Source: an uncultured Bacteroidales bacterium
Lineage (GTDB): Bacteria > Bacteroidota > Bacteroidia > Bacteroidales > Paludibacteraceae
Assembly: GCA_937910305.1 (NCBI GenBank)
Contig: CALEPS010000188.1
Coordinates: forward strand, 1-64,000
Direction: 5' to 3'
DNA length: 64,000 nt
Under the pieces are notes generated by a model, which saw only the letters and a program-made list of their open reading frames with translations, searched no databases and was not told where the DNA came from. The position numbers and the translations under genes were made by a program. How positions within the stretch are numbered: the stretch's first letter is position 1; each line of letters begins with the position of its first letter. Of this stretch, positions 60,006-64,000 are shown piece after piece.

Positions 60006-60677
60006 TTATCCGTTAGGGGTTAATCTTTTCTTGAGTGCAGCAAGCGAAGAATCTATTTTAGCCTGTTCCTGAGCTAATGTGGTCGGAGAAGCTCCTACTT
60101 GCACACCGGTAGTGCCAGCTTGCTCATTCATCTGCTCCACGGCGGCATTGGCATCTCTTATTGACGAGTGATTAGGATTAAACTTACCTAATCCCGTAGT
60201 ATAACTGTCCATAATAGCACCTGCAGCACTCGCTGCGTTGGCGGCTAAGTTGGCATACGTCTGATTGCGTGCAGCACGGCGCTCCTGATCGTCTATTGCC
60301 TTCTGATGGCGCGCTTGCTCGCCCTTGGCTTTATAATAATCGGCGCGCTGGCTGGCTCCTGCCGCCATACTGCCCATCAAGTCCGCACGACCACCGGCTA
60401 CCGCTTTCTGAACGCCTAACGCATATTCAGGCGTAGCACCCGTGATGGCGGCTACACCTCGTGCATTCTCTATCTGTTGTTGTGACTGACGGTCATACTG
60501 ACCAAGGATATGCTCGTTCTCGCTGCGAGACAACGGGTTCTCGTCGGCTTTGGCTTCGTAATAAGCCCGCTGCCGTGCCGCCTCCGCATCCGCCTCACGC
60601 TGCATACGCCTGTTATTGATAACAGAAGCTATACCGCTTACCGCTTGACCTGCCAGTCCTACTAATGCTCCCCACAT
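60006..60677 (-). CDS. Probable DNA-ejection/internal virion protein
   Basis: 223 residues from MWGALVGLAGQAVSGIASV at 60677. A glycine/alanine-rich hydrophobic start followed by long charged Ala/Gln-rich helices (RMQREADAEAARQRAYY; RADLMGSMAAGASQRADYYKAKGEQ) is the usual look of podovirus-type ejection proteins. It is the first gene of structural operon 2. Confidence 0.6.
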   Translation of the reverse strand: MWGALVGLAGQAVSGIASVINNRRMQREADAEAARQRAYYEAKADENPLSRSENEHILGQYDRQSQQQIENARGVAAITGATPEYALGVQKAVAGGRADLMGSMAAGASQRADYYKAKGEQARHQKAIDDQERRAARNQTYANLAANAASAAGAIMDSYTTGLGKFNPNHSSIRDANAAVEQMNEQAGTTGVQVGASPTTLAQEQAKIDSSLAALKKRLTPNG

Positions 60678-61033
60678 AGTTATACTGATTAGATGATTTA
60701 TCTGCCTCTCACCTTGCACGCGCAAGGCAAAAACACAATTTTACTGTTACTTTTGCATATTCGGGTGCAAAATTACAATAGTAAACAAATTTTTGCAGGT
60801 CATTTTTTACAATTTTAACATGCACAGGCGTGCACGTTTATGTATGGTTTATGCGCGTAAAGGTGCAAAAAGGTGCAGTTTTAACGGAGTTTTAGCAAAC
60901 AAAAGAGCATAATACAAAGACTGCCGACTTTCACAAGCCTGCAGTCCGAACCAATCTTTTTTGTGGTGCCGTCTTAATCTCATGGAAAAGAAATTCATTT
61001 AACACACATCCCCCCCCCAGGACGGCTGCGGGG
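60678..61033. other. Intergenic region between structural and early genes
   Basis: No gene found. It contains the late promoter at 60762-60813, a small palindrome TGCACAGGCGTGCA (60822-60835) that could be an operator, two close AAAGGTGCA direct repeats (about 60857-60873) and a run of nine C at 61010-61018. The rest is AT-rich. Confidence 0.6.
60762..60813 (-). promoter_or_regulatory. Phage late promoter 2 (structural operon 2)
   Basis: On the minus strand TAATTTTG (60768-60775) with CCTG (60796-60799) at 20 nt, inside TGACCTGCAAAA, in the same layout as promoter 1 at 35211-35262. It would start transcription about 85 nt before the first ejection-protein gene. Confidence 0.7.
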
Positions 61034-61177
61034 TTATTCTCCTTTTGATATTTCTTTGGGTACAAATTCGAAATGCGCTTTCCCTCGTTCTACTAAGAAA
61101 CAAGCTAAATCAAAACCAATGTATGTTTCGCGCATTTCTTTCGTAAACTCATGCAATATTTTATCTTCTATATCCAT
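61034..61177 (-). CDS. Small early phage protein, 47 residues
   Basis: Starts MDIEDKILHEFTKEMRETY at 61177 and ends EFVPKEISKGE. It begins 3 nt after the stop of the next gene upstream and has AGGAGG 7 nt before the ATG, which makes translation likely. Too short for family assignment. Confidence 0.65.
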   Translation of the reverse strand: MDIEDKILHEFTKEMRETYIGFDLACFLVERGKAHFEFVPKEISKGE

Positions 61178-61179
61178 AT

Positions 61180-61503
61180 CTATTCCTCCTTTGGTAGTTT
61201 GGATTCGAGTTCTTTGATATACTTGTCTTTCTTGCGGAGTTGGTCTCTGAGGTCGTAGATTTCATTCCACATACGCTCGATTTTATCATTCCCAAGTACG
61301 GAAACAATCTCCTCTCGCTCACTCTCCCGCAGAGGAATATTAAAATCTTGTAAGCGTCGCTCTCCATATTCGTCCGGAGGTTGCGGAATAGTAATTGACA
61401 TGCACGCTTCCTTTACTCCGGGGAAATTGATTGCTGACACCAAAAAGAAATCTTCAGGGTCTTCAGGGCCTTCAATCTGCATTACTACATGAACTTTTTT
61501 CAT
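61180..61503 (-). CDS. Early phage protein with coiled-coil end
   Basis: 107 residues. Beta-type start (KKVHVVMQIEGPEDPEDFFL), then SITIPQPPDEYGERRL and a C-terminal heptad helix (RMWNEIYDLRDQLRKKDKYI). Operon member with 3-bp gaps. No function recognised. Confidence 0.6.
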   Translation of the reverse strand: MKKVHVVMQIEGPEDPEDFFLVSAINFPGVKEACMSITIPQPPDEYGERRLQDFNIPLRESEREEIVSVLGNDKIERMWNEIYDLRDQLRKKDKYIKELESKLPKEE

Positions 61504-61506
61504 AAC

Positions 61507-62052
61507 TCAATATCTAAATTTGGTAAAATGAATAATCGCGAGGGGTTTGGATAGGTCGTAGTTACGGAACCAGTCCTGCCAGTCTTTATACGATAGTCCG
61601 TCATTCTCTGCAAGTTTGTTAGGAACATAGTCGGCTTTCGTGTCATAATGGCAGTACCTACCGTCTATCGAGAAGTTCCACCAACATTGGCATCCGTCTC
61701 TATCTGAGGCGAATTTAAGTTTCTGTATTCCGATGCCATCATCTTTGGTCAGGCGGCAGATCTCTACCATCTTGGAGCGGTAAGGCTTGCCGGACCACTG
61801 ACGGACTGACAACACCGCTTCGCCGGCGGCTATCTGCTCGAAGCGCTTTTGCCATAGTTTGTAGTTAGCGCGGATAGTGTGGTACTTTTCATCTCCGTCG
61901 TTCTGCTCACCCGGTTCAAACACTTCCTGATGTCTCATGTGGTAAATAGCATTTGCCATCTTCTCCTTGAAATACGTCGGTTCGCCTTTTCTCGGATGCG
62001 TCGCAGGGAATGTCTGCGAAAGGGTCAGATAATAGGTTCTTGGCTTTTTCAT
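61507..62052 (-). CDS. ASCH-like early phage protein
   Basis: 181 residues. KYHTIRANYKLWQKRFEQIA followed by GEAVLSVRQWSGKPYRSKMVE resembles the ASCH/PUA-like RNA- or nucleotide-binding fold (HTIR-type motif and the RxWSGKPY loop). It ends in KPLAIIHFTKFRY. The start MKKPRTYYLTLSQTF is overlapped by the upstream gene by 4 bp. Role in the phage unknown; RNA binding or base modification would fit the family. Confidence 0.6.
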   Translation of the reverse strand: MKKPRTYYLTLSQTFPATHPRKGEPTYFKEKMANAIYHMRHQEVFEPGEQNDGDEKYHTIRANYKLWQKRFEQIAAGEAVLSVRQWSGKPYRSKMVEICRLTKDDGIGIQKLKFASDRDGCQCWWNFSIDGRYCHYDTKADYVPNKLAENDGLSYKDWQDWFRNYDLSKPLAIIHFTKFRY

Positions 62053-62447
62053 AACTTAATTCTCTTTTCTGTAATTCCATAAAGCCGCAGCGCATGCTGG
62101 AGTTCGTGAACGTTTTTTAATTCCATGCCTAAATACTCATCGTCGCCCTCTAATATTCTAATTACGGCGCGACTATCGTACATTACATTCATAGTTTTGG
62201 GGTATTTCCCAAACTGATAGGACATATCTATTTTATCAGCATTCTTCTTTAGTATCTCCGGCGTGATGGGAATCGGTTTCAAACTCTTGGCATTGAATCT
62301 ACGGATAGTCTCTTTTCCGTCTATAGTAATCAATCCTGTTACAGTTGGTTCAAGTGAACGGGATGTCTTGTCATTTATAGACATGATTTTGAGTGGTGTA
62401 CCTCTCCAGAGTACCCAATCTCCAAACATTAAATCACAAATACTCAT
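62049..62447 (-). CDS. Early phage hypothetical protein
   Basis: 132 residues. N-terminal half with strand pattern (DLMFGDWVLWRGTPLKIMSI), a proline-rich middle (KSLKPIPITPEILKKN) and the C-terminus ELKNVHELQHALRLYGI, a pattern frequent in Bacteroidales phage early genes, though its function is unknown. It overlaps both neighbours by 4 bp. Confidence 0.65.
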   Translation of the reverse strand: MSICDLMFGDWVLWRGTPLKIMSINDKTSRSLEPTVTGLITIDGKETIRRFNAKSLKPIPITPEILKKNADKIDMSYQFGKYPKTMNVMYDSRAVIRILEGDDEYLGMELKNVHELQHALRLYGITEKRIKL

Positions 62448-62737
62448 ATCTCTTTTGCTTTGTCGGTTAGATAATAGGTGGTGTAGTTTTGTGCGGGGCG
62501 GGAGAGGATGAGACCGGCGGACTCCAAACCCTCCAGCGCAGCAGACAGTTTAGGCTCCGGCCATAACTCACAAACCGCATTGCAGCCCGTAGCGGTCACA
62601 CAGGCCGTGGTGGCATCCTCCGCCAGTTCCAGATACACTTCCATCCTCGTGGCGCATTCCGGCACCCGATGAGCCGCCGCCCGCTGCCCAATCACGGCAC
62701 GCAAGGCCTGTAATACTTTCTTTTCGTCACTTGTCAT
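62444..62737 (-). CDS. Small early phage protein, possible winged helix
   Basis: 97 residues from ATG 62737 (MTSDEKKVLQALRAVIGQ). The final segment (PKLSAALEGLESAGLILSRPAQNYTTYYLTDKAKEI) has the look of a winged-helix wing (helix, then two strands), so a DNA-binding regulator is possible. An in-frame GTG at 62770 would add 11 residues. Confidence 0.55.
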   Translation of the reverse strand: MTSDEKKVLQALRAVIGQRAAAHRVPECATRMEVYLELAEDATTACVTATGCNAVCELWPEPKLSAALEGLESAGLILSRPAQNYTTYYLTDKAKEI

Positions 62738-62854
62738 AGCGTTGTATGTTTGTTTAGTTATAAAAGTCACTTTTGGTGGTCGATGCGCTTCGATTGGTCA
62801 GTTGATGCGCTTGCGTTCAAAATAGGGTTAGTTGCCGTTGCTCCGCGTCAGGGG

Positions 62855-63163
62855 TTATGACAATACCTCCTTTTCTAATTTTGCTGCGTTTCGTCTTCCA
62901 CGCTCTCTCTTTGCGTATGTGCAAATCAAATTGTGGATGGCATTTTCGTACTGATCCTTCAGCTCGTTCTTATCCTTGAAGGTTGTGTTGATAAAAACTC
63001 TACGCACTTCCTGCCATGAGTATCCATATGGATTGTTTTTGTTGTGGTCCCAATGCCACTCATAATTTCCACACACGATAGCCATGCTTCCGTCTGAATA
63101 GGGGACGAGTTTGATAGCATTTTTTGCGGCTTTTCTGAATTTTTTTAATAGTCTTGTGTCCAT
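62855..63163 (-). CDS. Early phage hypothetical protein
   Basis: 102 basic residues (LLKKFRKAAKNAIKLVPYSDG; CTYAKRERGRRNAAKLEKEV). Trp/His-rich centre (YEWHWDHNKNNPYGYSW). No function recognised. Confidence 0.6.
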   Translation of the reverse strand: MDTRLLKKFRKAAKNAIKLVPYSDGSMAIVCGNYEWHWDHNKNNPYGYSWQEVRRVFINTTFKDKNELKDQYENAIHNLICTYAKRERGRRNAAKLEKEVLS

Positions 63164-63171
63164 TGTTGCTT

Positions 63172-63270
63172 TTATTTCGTTTGATAATACTTCTCCACCG
63201 AGCCATCGGGTATCTGTTTCATACCTTCGAGGCAGTCCATGTTATATATTTTGTCAAGTTCGATAGTCAT
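63172..63270 (-). pseudogene. Fragment of a DNA methyltransferase gene
   Basis: 32 codons: MTIELDKIYNMDCLEGMKQI then PDGSV and a short unrelated end. The first 25 residues are the usual N-terminus of DPPY-type DNA methyltransferases (NMDC...GMKxIPDGSV), which should continue with the DPPY motif; here the frame ends after 7 more residues. Probably a remnant of an older methyltransferase, left next to the intact one at 63326 onward. Confidence 0.65.
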
Positions 63271-63325
63271 ATCTCAAAATAAACTTAGTTGCCGTTTGTC
63301 AGCCGCAGCCTTTTGCAGCTTCATG

Positions 63326-64000
63326 TCAAAATAATGTTGCTTGTATTAGTTTCTTGCCGTCTGGCATTATAGTGGTGTTTTGACATTGCTCAAGAAAACG
63401 AGCCTCAGCTGCATCAAAATAGCCTTTGTCTATCTCGCAGCCTATATAATCAAATCCAAGTTTATATGCCGCTATACGACTACTTCCGCTACCCATGTGA
63501 CTATCAAATATCAAATCTCCTTCTTTTGCAAATGTCTTTAGAAGCCATCTATAAAGACCTACCGGTTTCTGCGTCGGATGTATCTTCTTTTCCTTATTAT
63601 TGCCGCCACGGGTGCTTATCTGCACTATCTTAGCCGGATAATCAAAAGAAGTCCATGCTAACTCTATCTGCGAGAAGTTATCCCAAGGTTGCAGTTTATC
63701 CCAACACACTACGCATCGTGTAGGAGGTAGCGCAAAGTAATTCATACCCCATATTATTTGGTTCTTCGACACACGGCGCAATTCTTCGAAATATTCTGCA
63801 GTAGGCGGTTTGTAATCCCACACGGCATTGAGATTAGATAGTTTGCCGCAGCCTTGATTCATTCTTTCTTTCTTAATCTTTCTCGCTGTAGATACATAAC
63901 CGCCATATCCACCCATCTGCATGTTAGGAGCGTTGATACCATACGGCGGATCAACAATCGCTAAATCAAAGGTCTTGTCCTTCAGACCACGCATGAAATC
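63326..64000 (-). CDS. DNA adenine-type methyltransferase (5' part outside the window)
   Basis: The visible part has 222 codons plus two more at the edge. The catalytic motif DPPYG (near the visible N-terminus), RGGNNKEKKIHPTQKPVGLYRWLL and SHMGSGSSRIAAYKLGFDYIGCEID (SAM-binding) are complete. DPPY precedes the FxGxG-type motif, the beta-class arrangement, usually N6-adenine or N4-cytosine specific. It would protect phage DNA from restriction or regulate phage genes. The start lies beyond position 64000. Confidence 0.88.
   Translation of the reverse strand, partial: DFMRGLKDKTFDLAIVDPPYGINAPNMQMGGYGGYVSTARKIKKERMNQGCGKLSNLNAVWDYKPPTAEYFEELRRVSKNQIIWGMNYFALPPTRCVVCWDKLQPWDNFSQIELAWTSFDYPAKIVQISTRGGNNKEKKIHPTQKPVGLYRWLLKTFAKEGDLIFDSHMGSGSSRIAAYKLGFDYIGCEIDKGYFDAAEARFLEQCQNTTIMPDGKKLIQATLF

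Larger units (their letters stand above)
17347..64000. mobile_element. Prophage integrated at tRNA-Val (right end outside the window)
   Basis: The region begins after the tRNA and contains integrase, terminase, portal, major capsid, scaffold, tail, lysis and ejection genes, with a complete diversity-generating retroelement. Gene directions form blocks: integrase rightward, structural block 1 leftward, terminase unit rightward, structural block 2 leftward, early genes leftward. The length within the window is 46.7 kb. A second copy of the tRNA 3' end was looked for and not found, so attR must lie beyond 64000. All structural genes seem intact, so the element could be functional. Confidence 0.92.

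Noticed and set aside
1..64000. CRISPR array or cas genes
   Set aside because: No regularly spaced 24-40 bp repeats and no Cas-like proteins were seen.

Overview
The window joins a Bacteroidales-type chromosome (1-17346) to the left and central part of a large prophage (about 17347 to beyond 64000). The host assignment rests on promoters with the Bacteroidetes consensus (TTTG, 20-nt spacer, TAnnTTTG), the infC-rpmI-rplT operon, type IX secretion (T9SS) C-terminal signals, IgGFc-binding/PKD surface proteins and a lipoprotein with a short lipobox. The family within the order cannot be fixed from the sequence alone.

Host part. infC, rpmI and rplT form a leftward operon; infC seems to start at a non-AUG codon. 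Reading rightward are a tandem-domain lipoprotein, a PpiD/SurA-like periplasmic folding factor whose parvulin domain looks shortened, an AmpG-like MFS carrier with no ATG, phosphatidylserine synthase, a T9SS-exported endonuclease I, an IgGFc-binding/PKD protein, an OmpA-type outer-membrane protein, a second IgGFc-binding/PKD protein, a PAP2 phosphatase and tRNA-Val(UAC) with its own promoter and terminator.

Prophage. A tyrosine recombinase lies immediately after the tRNA, so the tRNA is the probable attachment gene. No second copy of the tRNA 3' end is visible, so the right end lies outside the window. Virion genes form two leftward operons (35186 to 18909 and 60677 to 38824). Each is preceded by a near-identical 52-bp promoter that has a TAATTTTG -7 box and TGACCTGC in place of the usual -33 TTTG. 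Between them, a short rightward unit carries the large terminase. The first operon encodes scaffold, capsid, adaptor and tail proteins, then a complete diversity-generating retroelement (DGR: target protein with variable repeat, Avd-like protein, template repeat, reverse transcriptase), a lysis cassette (candidate u-spanin, membrane/coiled-coil proteins, M15 peptidase), a P22-like portal, a DnaA-domain IV-like protein and small virion proteins. The second encodes a tail-tip protein, two likely ejection proteins and a 5464-residue polyvalent protein with DdrB/ParB-like, HExxH and ADP-ribosyltransferase-like modules. The portal type and ejection genes suggest a podovirus-like temperate phage. 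At the right edge are small early genes and a DNA methyltransferase cut by the window end.

The most striking observations are: (1) the DGR, whose template and variable repeats differ at 14 positions, all adenines of the template coding strand, and whose template lies in frame inside the reverse-transcriptase ORF; (2) two out-of-frame ORFs inside the giant gene that encode homologous small proteins, each directly after one copy of a duplicated HExxH module; (3) two intergenic RNAs with ideal Bacteroidetes promoters, one with a likely pseudoknot; (4) the paired phage late promoters. All functional statements are from reading the sequence and from family knowledge; no searches were run.
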